Shown here piece by piece: positions 32,103 through 41,139 of a stretch of DNA of 64,000 nucleotides. Every line of letters begins with the position of its first letter. Positions within the stretch are counted from its first letter, which is position 1. The notes beneath the pieces were generated by a model. The model ran no database searches and had not been told where the DNA came from. It saw only the letters and a list, made by a program, of their open reading frames with translations. Source of the stretch: an uncultured Oscillibacter sp. (lineage in GTDB: Bacteria; Bacillota; Clostridia; Oscillospirales; Oscillospiraceae); contig CAJUQM010000010.1 in assembly GCA_910588005.1 (NCBI GenBank), forward strand, positions 3,703-67,702. The letters are read 5' to 3'. The translations under genes and the position numbers were made by a program.

Positions 32103-34111
32103 GAGCCAAAGCACATATCCAGGGCAGGGCATCCAGCCGCGTCCTTATGGCTCTGGTTTTCCTATTCCTCTACGCGCCGATCCTGCTCCTGATCGTCTTC
32201 TCCTTCAACAAGGGCAACAGCAATATCGTCTGGACAGGCTTTTCCTTAGACTGGTACAAGTCTCTGTTTCAAAACCGGCTCATCATGCGAAGCGTGTACA
32301 CCACGCTTCTGGTCTCCCTATTGGCCACGGTTATTGCCACGTTTGCCGGCACATTTGCTGCCATTGGCTTTTATAACCTCCGCCGCAGGCAGCGGACTGT
32401 TCTGAACACGGTAAACAATATCCCCATGATGAATGCGGACATCGTCACCGGTGTGGCCATGTGCCTGTCTTTTGTGGCCTTTTTCTCCTTCTGGAGTCGC
32501 TTTGCCGTCTGGTTCAACGGTCTTCAGAATATGATTACTCTGCCCTCCCGTCTGACCCTGGGATTTGGCACGCTTCTGATTGCCCATATCACTTTTAATA
32601 TTCCGTATGTCATCCTGTCGGTCAGTCCAAAGCTGCGGCAGATGGACAAAAATCTGGTGGACGCGGCCCAGGACCTGGGCTGCACCTGGATGCAGGCCTT
32701 TTGGAAAGTAATTCTGCCGGAGATCAAGCCCGGCATTGCCTCCGGCGCACTGACCGCCTTTACCATGAGCGTGGATGACTTTATCATCAGCTACTTCACC
32801 GCCGGTTCCTCTTCCTCTACTCTGGCCATGACCATCTACGGCATGACAAAAAAGCGGGTAACGCCGGAGATCAACGCCATCTCCACATTGCTGTTTATAA
32901 CCGTGCTGCTGCTTCTTGTCATTGTCAACCTCCGCGAGGTCCGTATGGAGCGGATCGGACGGCAGGAGACACCGCGTTCCAGGGTAATCTCCCGGCAAGT
33001 GACTCTCTTTTTTGACTCCCCCAAGGGAAAGTGGTTTCGCCGGGGTGCGGCGGGCATTCTGTCCGTCTCCTTCTTGGCAACGGTGGTTCTTCTCACCAGC
33101 GCCACCAATGCCCAGCCCGTAGTCAACGTATGCAGCTGGGGCGAGTATATCGACGAAGAACTGATTACTCAATTTGAGGAGGAAACAGGTATTCTGGTAA
33201 ACTACCAGACTGCGGAGAGCAACGAGACCCTCTACTCCCTGCTGAAAAGCGGCGCTGGAGACTATGACGTCATCGTCCCCTCCGACTATATGATCTCTCA
33301 GCTCATCGAGGAGGATATGCTGGCGGAGCTGGATTATGACAGCATTCCAAACTTCTCCCTGATCGACAGCAGGTTTAAACATATGTCCTATGATCCGGAA
33401 AACCGGTATACGGTTCCCTATGCCTGGGGAACTGTGGGCATCATCTACAACACCGCAATGGTGGATGAGCCTATTACCAGCTGGTCCGTCATGTTTGACC
33501 CCAAATACGCCGGAAACGTGTTGATGTTCCGCAATTCCCGGGACGCCATAGGCATTGCTCTGTCGTACCTCGGCTATTCCCTGAATACCACCGACGAGGC
33601 AGAACTGCGGGAGGCGTTTCAGCTCCTCAAAGACGCCAAGAACCGGGGGGTATACCAGTCCTTTGTCATGGATGAGATCTTTCAGAAGCTGGAGGGCGGA
33701 AACGCCGCTATCGGCGCATACTACGCCGGAGACTACCTCACCATGCTGGAGAACAATGAGGACTTGGCCTTTGTTGTACCCGAGGAGGGATCCAACTGGT
33801 TCATGGACGCCATGTGTGTGCTGAAAGATGCCCCTCACTTTAACGAGGCCATGGCCTGGATCAATTTTATCGCCTCAACAGAAGCAAATCTGGCCAATAT
33901 GGACTATCTCTGGTATGCGTCCCCCAATCAGGAGGCATTGGAGGAGTATCCCGCCTATTATGAGGAGCTTTACGAAGAGGAACTGGATCAGGAAACCTAT
34001 GAGATCATTGCCGCGCCCCAGGAGGTCTTGGACCGCTGCGAGGCCTATCTGGTTCTCCCCCCCGATATCCGCACACTGTACAATGACCTCTGGACGGAAC
34101 TTGGTATCTAA
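32099..34111 (+). CDS. potCD: PotC permease fused to PotD polyamine-binding protein
   Basis: 670-aa two-part protein. Residues 1-280 are a complete PotC permease: six helices and an EAA loop VDAAQDLGCTWMQAFWKVIL (about 187-206). Residues 281-312 are a charged cytoplasmic linker (RMERIGRQETPRSRV). Residues about 314-333 form an extra membrane helix (RGAAGILSVSFLATVVLLTS). From about 340 to the end is a full PotD-type solute-binding domain: VVNVCSWGEYIDEELITQFE, VPSDYMISQLIEEDMLAELD, VPYAWGTVGIIYNT and LYNDLWTELGI. There is no stop, frameshift or lipobox between the parts, and no separate potD follows. The binding domain is thus tethered to the transporter. Confidence 0.95.
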   Translation: MRAKAHIQGRASSRVLMALVFLFLYAPILLLIVFSFNKGNSNIVWTGFSLDWYKSLFQNRLIMRSVYTTLLVSLLATVIATFAGTFAAIGFYNLRRRQRTVLNTVNNIPMMNADIVTGVAMCLSFVAFFSFWSRFAVWFNGLQNMITLPSRLTLGFGTLLIAHITFNIPYVILSVSPKLRQMDKNLVDAAQDLGCTWMQAFWKVILPEIKPGIASGALTAFTMSVDDFIISYFTAGSSSSTLAMTIYGMTKKRVTPEINAISTLLFITVLLLLVIVNLREVRMERIGRQETPRSRVISRQVTLFFDSPKGKWFRRGAAGILSVSFLATVVLLTSATNAQPVVNVCSWGEYIDEELITQFEEETGILVNYQTAESNETLYSLLKSGAGDYDVIVPSDYMISQLIEEDMLAELDYDSIPNFSLIDSRFKHMSYDPENRYTVPYAWGTVGIIYNTAMVDEPITSWSVMFDPKYAGNVLMFRNSRDAIGIALSYLGYSLNTTDEAELREAFQLLKDAKNRGVYQSFVMDEIFQKLEGGNAAIGAYYAGDYLTMLENNEDLAFVVPEEGSNWFMDAMCVLKDAPHFNEAMAWINFIASTEANLANMDYLWYASPNQEALEEYPAYYEELYEEELDQETYEIIAAPQEVLDRCEAYLVLPPDIRTLYNDLWTELGI

Positions 34112-34113
34112 CC

Positions 34114-34149
34114 GGGAAAGGGGCGGACACACGGGTCCGTCCCCTTCCC
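34114..34149 (+). terminator. Imperfect hairpin after potCD
   Basis: GGGAAAGGGGCGGAC (34114-34128) pairs with GTCCGTCCCCTTCCC (34135-34149) with two bulges. No U-run follows, so it may be a partial terminator or a processing site before the thioesterase gene. Confidence 0.45.
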
Positions 34150-34178
34150 TGCCACTTTAAATTCAGGAGGAACCTCTT

Positions 34179-34574
34179 ATGATTTTAATCGGAACAAAAT
34201 GTCAGCTGGAACAGACCGTTACCCAAGAGCTGACGGCCGCCGCTGTGGGTTCCGGCGCCCTGCCGGTGTTCGGCACGCCCTTTATGGCCGCTATGATGGA
34301 AAACGCCGCCCTGACAGCCCTCCAAAACTTTTTGGAGGAAGACCAGGGTAGCGTAGGAACCCATCTGGATATCCATCATGACGCCCCTACCCCTATCGGT
34401 ATGAAAGTCTGGGCTGAGGCGGAGATCACCGGTGTGTCAGAAAATGGGAAGATGGTGGACTTCAAGGTCTCCGCATGGGATGAGAGAGGTCCGGTGGGCG
34501 GAGGCGTCCACACCCGAGCCGTCATCAACAGCCGGCGTTTTTTGGACAAGTGCAATAAAAAGCTGGAAGCTTAA
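34179..34574 (+). CDS. FlK-like hotdog-fold thioesterase
   Basis: 131-aa thioesterase of the fluoroacetyl-CoA thioesterase-like group. The likely catalytic set is Thr33 and Glu41 in FGTPFMAAMMENAALTAL and His67 in LDIHHDAPTPIGM; these spacings (8 and 26 residues) equal those of Thr42, Glu50 and His76 in FlK. The strand ending GGGVHTRAVIN closes the fold. Substrate is unknown; most relatives act on ordinary short acyl-CoAs. AGGAGG precedes the ATG. It sits 67 bp after potCD and before a strong terminator, so it may share the potA transcript. Confidence 0.88.
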   Translation: MILIGTKCQLEQTVTQELTAAAVGSGALPVFGTPFMAAMMENAALTALQNFLEEDQGSVGTHLDIHHDAPTPIGMKVWAEAEITGVSENGKMVDFKVSAWDERGPVGGGVHTRAVINSRRFLDKCNKKLEA

Positions 34575-34580
34575 CCTGTA

Positions 34581-34621
34581 AAAAATAATTCCCCGGAGAA
34601 GATCTCCGGGGAATTATTTTT
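34581..34621. terminator. Bidirectional terminator, 19-bp perfect arms
   Basis: Arms at 34581-34599 and 34603-34621 with loop AGA; GC-rich core CCCCGGAGA and A-tract/T-tract ends on both sides. It separates the thioesterase and the convergent ferritin gene. Confidence 0.92.
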
Positions 34622-34645
34622 CTTAATGTAGGCGCTTCTAGTTTT

Positions 34646-35158
34646 TTACAGGGTCAGGGACGGCGCGCTGTATACCCGGCCGGACAATTCGCTGTTCAGC
34701 ATGTACAGCCCCTTGGGGTCGGAACCAAACAGTTCCATCTTGGAGATCAAATCGCTGGCGTTGGTCTCTTCCTCTCCCTGCTCCTTCACAAACCAATCCA
34801 AGAACTGCATGGTCCGGAAATCCTTCACCTCATGGGCTGCGGCATAGATATTGTTGATGAGATCAGTGACATACATCTCATGCTCCAGACCGGCCTTCAG
34901 CACGGTCATATCACTGTCCAGCACCTTGTCCGGTTTGGTAATAGTTCCCAAAGTCACTTTTGCGCAGTTATTGTGGAGGTACTGGTAAAACAGCATCGCG
35001 TGATCACGCTCTTCCTGAGCCTGGATCTTGTACCAGTTGGCAAAACCATCCAACCCCCGCGCCTCAAAATAGTTGGAGAAGTCCAGATAGAGATAGGCGG
35101 AGTAGAACTCCTTATTGACCTGGTCATTCAGCAGCGCGGCAACTTTTTCATTCAGCAT
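34646..35158 (-). CDS. ftnA: Non-haem ferritin
   Basis: 170-aa four-helix iron-storage protein assembling into a 24-mer shell. Ferroxidase ligands are in place: Glu17 (NKEFYSAYLYLDF), Glu50 and His53 (AQEERDHAM), a glutamate near 94 (LKAGLEHEMYVTD), and the region KEQGEEETNASDLI holding the bacterial Gln/Glu pair. Start ATG follows AAAGGAG. Transcribed alone; the upstream 189 bp contain TACAAT as a possible -10 but no good -35, and no Fur box that I can read. Confidence 0.95.
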   Translation of the reverse strand: MLNEKVAALLNDQVNKEFYSAYLYLDFSNYFEARGLDGFANWYKIQAQEERDHAMLFYQYLHNNCAKVTLGTITKPDKVLDSDMTVLKAGLEHEMYVTDLINNIYAAAHEVKDFRTMQFLDWFVKEQGEEETNASDLISKMELFGSDPKGLYMLNSELSGRVYSAPSLTL

Positions 35159-35347
35159 GACACCTGCTCCTTTCTAATTTTTCAAAGTGATTGTACTCCA
35201 GTCCCTGGAAAAAATCTATTGTAAAAGTCACTAAAATTGCGATGATTTTGGCGGCGCACACAGCCGGTGAGGCAGTCTCCCGCCCACAGGTTCCGCCGGC
35301 CAGGAGGCGCGCAGGCCTTTAACAGCGTTAAAAGCGGCAAAGCCCCC

Positions 35348-38300
35348 TTAGAATAAAGTCATCTGGCTGGTCTCCGCCATACCGGCAAAGGCTCCCAAAG
35401 CTTTCAGCTGCTCAATATGGGTTTTAGAGAGCTTATTGCAGCACATAGCGAACTCCTCAATAGAAATAAACTCCTTCCCCGCCCGTTTCTCTACCGTATC
35501 TACCGCCGCCGCATCGCCCAAGCCGTGGACGGAGACAAACGGCGGCAGCAATCCGCCGTCTACAATCTTAAATCTGGTGGCATCAGACTGATAGATATCG
35601 ATCGTCTCAAAATGGTAGCCCCGGAGATAGAACTCATAACAGACCTCCAGGGTCGTCATCAAGTTCTGTTCCACGGCGGTGGCGTCCTTATTGTTCTCAA
35701 TTTCCCGGATCTTCCGCTTTACCGCGTCCTTTCCGGCGCAGCAATACTCCGCGTCAAACGCCTTTGCCCGGACGGAGAAAAACGTGGCATAAAAAGCCAG
35801 AGGCTCATGAACCTTGTACCAGGCAATCCGGAAGGCCATCATAACATAGGCCACCGCATGGGCTTTCGGAAACAGATATCCGATCTTTGCCAAAGAATCG
35901 ATATACCACGCCGGCACGCCGTGCTCCTCCATGGCCTCTACCCACCCCGGCTCAAAACCGCCCTTTTTCACCTTGCCCTTTCGAACCGACTCCATAATCT
36001 TGAAGCTCATTTTGGGGTCCAGCCCTTTAGAGATCAGGTAGAGCATAATGTCGTCCCGGCAGCCCACGGTCTCCAGAACGGAAGCCGTTCCGCCTACAAT
36101 TAGATCCCGGGCATTGCCCAGCCACACGTCCGTACCGTGGGAAAAGCCGGAGAGCCGCACCAGCGTATTAAAATCTTTCGGATGGGTGTCCATCAGCATC
36201 TGCCGGGTAAAGCGGGTGTTGAACTCCGGGATCGCCACGGCTCCGGTGGGACCCAGGATCTCGTCGTTCTCATACCCCAGCACCTTGCTGGAGGTAAAGA
36301 TCGACATCGTATCCGGATCATCCAGAGGAATCTTTTGAGGGTCTACCCCTGTGAGGTCTTGCATCATACGGACCATGGTCGGATCATCGTGGCCCAGCAT
36401 ATCCAGTTTGAGGAGATTCGCCTCCATAGAGTGATATTCAAAATGGGTGGTGATGGTATCGGAGTCATCGGCATCCGCCGGATGCTGAACGGGGCAGAAA
36501 TCCTCCATATCCTTGTCATCTGGGACTACCACAAGACCGCCGGGATGCTGTCCAGTGGTGCGCCGGGTACCCACACAGCCCAGCGTCAGGCGGTTCTCCT
36601 CCGCCCGGCCGGCCGTCATGCTGTTTTCCTCTAAATATTTTTTCACAAAGCCGTAGGCGGTCTTCTCCGCCAGGGTGCCGATGGTACCCGCCCGAAAGAC
36701 CTGCGTCTCACCGAACATCTCGATCGCATGGCGGTGTGCCCGGGCCTGATATTCGCCGGAGAAGTTCAAATCAATATCCGGCACTTTACCGCCGCCAAAA
36801 CCCAAAAAGGTCTCGAAGGGAATATCGAATCCATCCTTTTCATACTGAGCGCCGCATACCGGACAGGTCTTATCCGGCAGATCCGCACCGCAGCCATAGG
36901 AGCCGTCGGTGATAAATTCACTGTTTTTGCACTTGGGGCAGCGGTAATGCGGCGGCAGGGAGTTGACCTCCGTGATGCCGGACATATACGCCGCCAGGGA
37001 AGAACCCACGGAGCCGCGGGAACCCACCAGATAGCCGTTCTCCAGCGACCGCTGGACCAGCTTCTGTGCGGACATATACACCACATCATATTTGCCCAAA
37101 ATACCGCCCAGCTCGATCTCCAGCCGGTCCACGATGAGCTTTGGAGGTTCCTCGCCATACAGCCGGTGAACCTTCTCCCACACCAGGCGGTTCAAATCCT
37201 CTTCGGAGTTCTCAAGCCTTGGGGGAAACAGCTCCTTGGGCAGCAGTTCGAAAGTTTCGATCTGATCCGCAATGAGACGGGTATTGGCTACCACCACCTC
37301 ATAGGCCTTCTCCTCTCCCAGATAGGAAAACTCCTCCAGCATCTCGCTGGTGGTCTTGAAATAGATGGGGAGGGATTCGTTGGCATCTGGAAACTTTTTA
37401 GAGGCCAGCAGAATATGGCGGTATACCTCGTCCTCCGGGTCTAAAAAATGGACGTCTCCCGTGGCGCAGACCGGCTTCCCCATCTCCTCGCCAAGACGGA
37501 CGATGGTGCGGTTGAACTCCCGCAGGTCCTCCTCCGACCGGGCATCGCCGTTGCGGAGCATAAAACGGTTATTACACAGGGGCTGAATCTCCAAATAGTC
37601 ATAAAAATCCGTTATGCGTTTCAGCTCATCCCAGTCTTTGTGGTCCACCACGGCCTTGAACAATTCCCCCGCCTCGCAGGCGGAACCCACAATAATTCCC
37701 TCCCGGTGCTCCTTCAACAAGCTCTTGGGAATAATGGGAACCCGCTTGAAATGCTTCAGATTGGAGGCGGAAATCATCTGATAGAGGTTTTTCAACCCCA
37801 CTTTATTCCGGGCCAACAGAATAATATGCTTGGGAAAGCGGTTGCTTTTTCCGCCCAAGGGCCGCAGTTTCTCCATCTCCTGGTTTACCGCCTGGAGGGT
37901 GTGGATCCCCTTTTCATGGAGCATCTTCCAAAAGGGAATCAGCATATAGCCCACAGTAGCCGCGTCATCGCTGGCCCGGTGGTGATTGAAGGCAGGCAGA
38001 TCCAGATGCTCCGCCACAATATCCAGCTTGTACTTCCCCAGCCCCGGCAGAAGATTCTGGGCCAGAATCAGCGAATCGATGTACGTGGGGTGAAACTCCA
38101 ATCCGGCCTTTTTGCATCCCGCCCTGATAAATCCGATGTCGAACTCCGCATTGTGGGCCGCCAGGGGGCGGCCATTCACAAATTTCAAAAAATCAGCCAA
38201 GGCCTCTTTGGGTGCGGGCGCATCCTTCAGCATCTCGTCAGTAATGCCTGTCAGCCCGATGATCTCCGGCGTCAGGCGGCGGCCCGGGTTGACGAAGGTC

Positions 38301-39340
38301 TGGAATCGCTCCGCGATCTCCCCGTTTTTCAGCACCACCGCGCCGATCTCCGTGATGGCCTCCCGGTCCACCTTGAGTCCGGTGGTCTCAATGTCAAAGC
38401 AGACGATCTCATCCTCCAAGGAGCAGTCCAGCGATCCGTGGACCGCCACACGGTCGTCCAGATTGTTGACAAAATAGCCCTCCACGCCATAGAGAATCTT
38501 GATCTTGTCCCCGGCGGCGTGCCACGCGTCCGGGAAGGACTGGGCCACGCCGTGGTCCGTGATGGCAACGGCGGGGTGGCCCCAGCGGATGGCGGTCTGT
38601 ATGGCCTCCTTGGTGTCCGTCAGGGCGTCCATGTTGCTCATCTTGGTGTGGAGGTGGAGCTCCACACGTTTCACCGGAGCCGTGTCCTGCCGGGGCTGGT
38701 GGTCAATCACATTGATATGATAGGGGTTCAGCTGAAGATCCTTTCCATCCCAAGTGGGTTCCATTTTTCCCTGAACACTCAGCCACATTCCGGGCTTAAT
38801 CGCTCTCTCCAATACCTGCGCCTCTTTGGCAGTGAGATTTTTCTGTACCGTTACGGAACCTGTATAGTCCGTCATATCAAAGCTGAGCCGCCACATACCG
38901 GGCCGCCTCGTTTCCCGGCACTCGAAAAAAAAGACCTTGCCCGCCACAGCGGCGTTGGTCATCTTCAAATCCAGATCTTTTATAGAAACAGGCTTTGCCT
39001 TAACAGGATTCCCCATCAGCACCTTGCCCACCACAGCTTTTCCGCCCTTCCCGGTCTGAGAGGCTGGAGCTGTTCGGAACGATGGCTTAGCGGCCTCGGG
39101 TTCTTCGCAGGCAACGTCCATCTCCACCTTTGAAAATCCGTAAACTGCCTGCAGGGCGTCCTTAATGCCCTCGGAATCCTCCTCGCTTAGCCGGCTCTTC
39201 ACCGTCAGCTGAAGGCGGATCCACATCTCCCCCTGGTCGATTGCGGCGCCGGTCAACTCCGCCCCGGCCAATTTCAGCCGCAGCTCCGGGGAGAGCTGCA
39301 GCTCTGTGAACATTTCAAAAAATGGGATATTTCTTGACAT
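35348..39340 (-). CDS. polC: DNA polymerase III PolC-type
   Basis: 1330-aa Gram-positive replicative polymerase, about 100 residues shorter than the Bacillus enzyme at the N-terminus. Order: N-terminal domain, OB fold near 130-210, PHP domain (VELHLHTKMSNMDALTD), inserted DEDD proofreading exonuclease (VCFDIETTGLKVDREAITEI, GRPLAAHNAEFDIGF), second PHP half, then the polymerase with GSRGSVGSSLAAYMSGIT, a zinc-binding knuckle (YRCPKCKNSEF and CPVCGAQY), catalytic PDIDLNFSGEYQ, and TTGQHPGGLVVVPD. Last gene of the pyrH-polC cluster, 6 bp after the small membrane gene. Confidence 0.97.
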   Translation of the reverse strand: MSRNIPFFEMFTELQLSPELRLKLAGAELTGAAIDQGEMWIRLQLTVKSRLSEEDSEGIKDALQAVYGFSKVEMDVACEEPEAAKPSFRTAPASQTGKGGKAVVGKVLMGNPVKAKPVSIKDLDLKMTNAAVAGKVFFFECRETRRPGMWRLSFDMTDYTGSVTVQKNLTAKEAQVLERAIKPGMWLSVQGKMEPTWDGKDLQLNPYHINVIDHQPRQDTAPVKRVELHLHTKMSNMDALTDTKEAIQTAIRWGHPAVAITDHGVAQSFPDAWHAAGDKIKILYGVEGYFVNNLDDRVAVHGSLDCSLEDEIVCFDIETTGLKVDREAITEIGAVVLKNGEIAERFQTFVNPGRRLTPEIIGLTGITDEMLKDAPAPKEALADFLKFVNGRPLAAHNAEFDIGFIRAGCKKAGLEFHPTYIDSLILAQNLLPGLGKYKLDIVAEHLDLPAFNHHRASDDAATVGYMLIPFWKMLHEKGIHTLQAVNQEMEKLRPLGGKSNRFPKHIILLARNKVGLKNLYQMISASNLKHFKRVPIIPKSLLKEHREGIIVGSACEAGELFKAVVDHKDWDELKRITDFYDYLEIQPLCNNRFMLRNGDARSEEDLREFNRTIVRLGEEMGKPVCATGDVHFLDPEDEVYRHILLASKKFPDANESLPIYFKTTSEMLEEFSYLGEEKAYEVVVANTRLIADQIETFELLPKELFPPRLENSEEDLNRLVWEKVHRLYGEEPPKLIVDRLEIELGGILGKYDVVYMSAQKLVQRSLENGYLVGSRGSVGSSLAAYMSGITEVNSLPPHYRCPKCKNSEFITDGSYGCGADLPDKTCPVCGAQYEKDGFDIPFETFLGFGGGKVPDIDLNFSGEYQARAHRHAIEMFGETQVFRAGTIGTLAEKTAYGFVKKYLEENSMTAGRAEENRLTLGCVGTRRTTGQHPGGLVVVPDDKDMEDFCPVQHPADADDSDTITTHFEYHSMEANLLKLDMLGHDDPTMVRMMQDLTGVDPQKIPLDDPDTMSIFTSSKVLGYENDEILGPTGAVAIPEFNTRFTRQMLMDTHPKDFNTLVRLSGFSHGTDVWLGNARDLIVGGTASVLETVGCRDDIMLYLISKGLDPKMSFKIMESVRKGKVKKGGFEPGWVEAMEEHGVPAWYIDSLAKIGYLFPKAHAVAYVMMAFRIAWYKVHEPLAFYATFFSVRAKAFDAEYCCAGKDAVKRKIREIENNKDATAVEQNLMTTLEVCYEFYLRGYHFETIDIYQSDATRFKIVDGGLLPPFVSVHGLGDAAAVDTVEKRAGKEFISIEEFAMCCNKLSKTHIEQLKALGAFAGMAETSQMTLF

Positions 39341-39346
39341 AACGCT

Positions 39347-39553
39347 TTACTGATCTTCCTTTTCAACGTTCTGGCTCACGCCCTGGTCCCTGAACCGGCT
39401 CTCCAGCTCCTCAAAACGCCTGTCCATGGAGAATTTGATCCACACGCCCATGATCACAATGGCCGCAACAGAGCCGACCGGCCACACCTGCCCACCATAA
39501 GTGGACATATTGAGGAAGATCCCCAGCGCCAGGGCCAGAATCACCGCTATCAT
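39347..39553 (-). CDS. 68-aa small membrane protein upstream of polC
   Basis: ATG at 39553 follows a full AAAGGAGGT site. Two hydrophobic stretches (IAVILALALGIFLNMSTYGG and VGSVAAIVIMGVWIKFSM) precede a charged C-terminal helix (RRFEELESRFRDQG). It sits 23 bp after ispG and 6 bp before polC on the same strand, so it should be expressed with them. No family recognised. Confidence 0.8.
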   Translation of the reverse strand: MIAVILALALGIFLNMSTYGGQVWPVGSVAAIVIMGVWIKFSMDRRFEELESRFRDQGVSQNVEKEDQ

Positions 39554-39576
39554 TGCAATACCTCCTTTGTGCAGCT

Positions 39577-40614
39577 CTATAATTTCTCGATCTCCGCCAT
39601 CAGGGCATCCACAAGCCGCTCCTGCGAAACCTTGTAAAGGATTTCTCCTTTTCGAAATAGCAATCCCTCGCCCTTGCCCCCGGCGATGCCGATATCGGCG
39701 GCGGCGGCTTCGCCGGGGCCGTTGACAGCGCACCCCATCACTGCCACAGTGATATCCTTCTCACAATTGGCCAACCGCCGCTCCACCTCTTCCGCTATAG
39801 GGATAAGGTCAATCCGGGTGCGGCCGCAAGTGGGACAGGCGATGAGGTTGACCCCCTGCTTCCGAAGGCCGGCCGCCTTTAAAATTTTTTTGGCGGCGTA
39901 GATCTCCTCCACCGGTTCGGCGGTCAGGGTCACCCGAATGGTGTCCCCGATGCCCATGCAGAGCAGTCCCCCGATGCCCATGGCAGACTTCACCAGTCCC
40001 ATAGAGGGCGTGCCCGCCTCAGTGACTCCTAGATGCAAGGGATAGTCCGTCTGCTCACTAAGAAGACGGTAAGCCGCTATGGTCAAGGGAACATCAGAGC
40101 ATTTCACGGAGATGCAGATATCATCAAAGTCAAATTTATTCAGCAGATGTACGTGCCCCATGGCGCTCTCTACCAAAGCCCCGGCGGTAATGCCGCCGTA
40201 TTTTGCCCGCAGCTCCTTTTCAAGAGAGCCTCCGTTGACGCCGATCCGGATGGGGATCCCTCTCTGACGGCACAGGTCCGCCACCGCCCTCACCTTTTCC
40301 TCCCCGCCGATGTTGCCGGGATTGATGCGGATGGCATCCACCCCCCGCTCCGCACAGGCGATGGCGTATTTATAATTGAAGTGGATGTCAGCCACCAGGG
40401 GAATGTGGATACGCTCCTTGAGCTTGTCCACAGCCTCCGCCGCCGCCTGGTCCGGAATGGCCACACGAATGATCTCACATCCCGCGTTTTCCAGCGCCAA
40501 AACCTGGGCTACCGTGGCCTCCACATCATCCGTCCTTGTGCTGCACATAGACTGAATGCTTACGGGGGCGCCGCCGCCCACAGGAACACTCCCAACCATC
40601 AGCTGCTTTGTCAT
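39577..40614 (-). CDS. ispG: 4-hydroxy-3-methylbut-2-enyl-diphosphate synthase
   Basis: 345-aa [4Fe-4S] enzyme of the MEP isoprenoid pathway, converting MEcPP to HMBPP. The iron-sulfur cysteines are in CPTCGRTRIDLIP (about 264-276) and MGCAVNGPGEAAAADIG (about 296 on) with the conserved glutamate. N-terminal TIM barrel has SIQSMCSTRTDDVEATVAQV and VADIHFNYKYAIA. Start ATG follows GGGAGAG. dxr and uppS in the same cluster use the same pathway. Confidence 0.96.
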   Translation of the reverse strand: MTKQLMVGSVPVGGGAPVSIQSMCSTRTDDVEATVAQVLALENAGCEIIRVAIPDQAAAEAVDKLKERIHIPLVADIHFNYKYAIACAERGVDAIRINPGNIGGEEKVRAVADLCRQRGIPIRIGVNGGSLEKELRAKYGGITAGALVESAMGHVHLLNKFDFDDICISVKCSDVPLTIAAYRLLSEQTDYPLHLGVTEAGTPSMGLVKSAMGIGGLLCMGIGDTIRVTLTAEPVEEIYAAKKILKAAGLRKQGVNLIACPTCGRTRIDLIPIAEEVERRLANCEKDITVAVMGCAVNGPGEAAAADIGIAGGKGEGLLFRKGEILYKVSQERLVDALMAEIEKL

Positions 40615-40615
40615 G

Positions 40616-41128
40616 TCAAGGCTCTCCCTTCAACTTGGCGTAGACGCAGGAGTCCAAAATCTCTCCGTTTTTGCAGACGCTGTTCCGAAGAATCCCCTCC
40701 AGGGTAAATCCCGCTTTCTCAAGTACGCCTCGGGACCCTGCGTTTCCGGCATATGGTTCCGCATGGATGCGGAGGATCTCCCAGGTCTCAAAGCCCAGAG
40801 CGCACATCTCCCTCACAGCGGCCGTCATGATTCCCCGCCGCCAAAAGGGACGGCCCAGCCAGTAGCCCAGCTCCGCACTTCTCCGGTAGACATCACTGCC
40901 CAAGACAAGGCTGATGCTACCTACCGCCTTGCCGTCCGCCACAATTGCCCGGCACATCTGCCCCTGGCCTTCCCGTTCCATACAGGAGCGGATAAACTCC
41001 TCTGCATCCGCCACAGTATAGGGATTTGGAAATACATCCCGCAAATTCTGCGCTACCAAAGGGTCATCCGCATAGGGCGCAATTACGGAGGCATCTGTCA
41101 TCTGCCAGGGCCGAAGTGTAAAGTTCAT
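40616..41128 (-). CDS. GNAT N-acetyltransferase, RimJ/RimL type
   Basis: 170-aa acetyltransferase. Motifs: ELGYWLGRPFWRRGIMTAA with the acetyl-CoA loop, LGFETWEILRIHAEPYAGN and GSRGVLEKAGFTLEGILRN. Substrate (ribosomal or other protein N-terminus, or a small molecule) cannot be told. It begins with ATAGGAG upstream, 11 bp after rseP, and ends 2 bp before ispG. In Bacillus the position between rseP and polC is occupied by proS; here a GNAT and ispG take it. Confidence 0.9.
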   Translation of the reverse strand: MNFTLRPWQMTDASVIAPYADDPLVAQNLRDVFPNPYTVADAEEFIRSCMEREGQGQMCRAIVADGKAVGSISLVLGSDVYRRSAELGYWLGRPFWRRGIMTAAVREMCALGFETWEILRIHAEPYAGNAGSRGVLEKAGFTLEGILRNSVCKNGEILDSCVYAKLKGEP

Positions 41129-41139
41129 AACCTTTTCTC

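Noticed and set aside
32318..33838. 506-codon open frame on the minus strand opposite potCD
   Set aside because: Antisense shadow of a clear PotC-PotD coding sequence, with low-complexity His/Gly/Gln composition and no initiation signal.
34114..34149. Hairpin after potCD considered as a polyamine riboswitch
   Set aside because: It lies after the transporter genes and is a simple GC stem with bulges; no structured aptamer is apparent.
37448..39133. 561-codon open frame on the plus strand opposite polC
   Set aside because: It is wholly antisense to the well-supported polC gene, has no ribosome site, and its His/Gln/Arg-rich composition is that of a reverse-complement shadow in GC-rich DNA.
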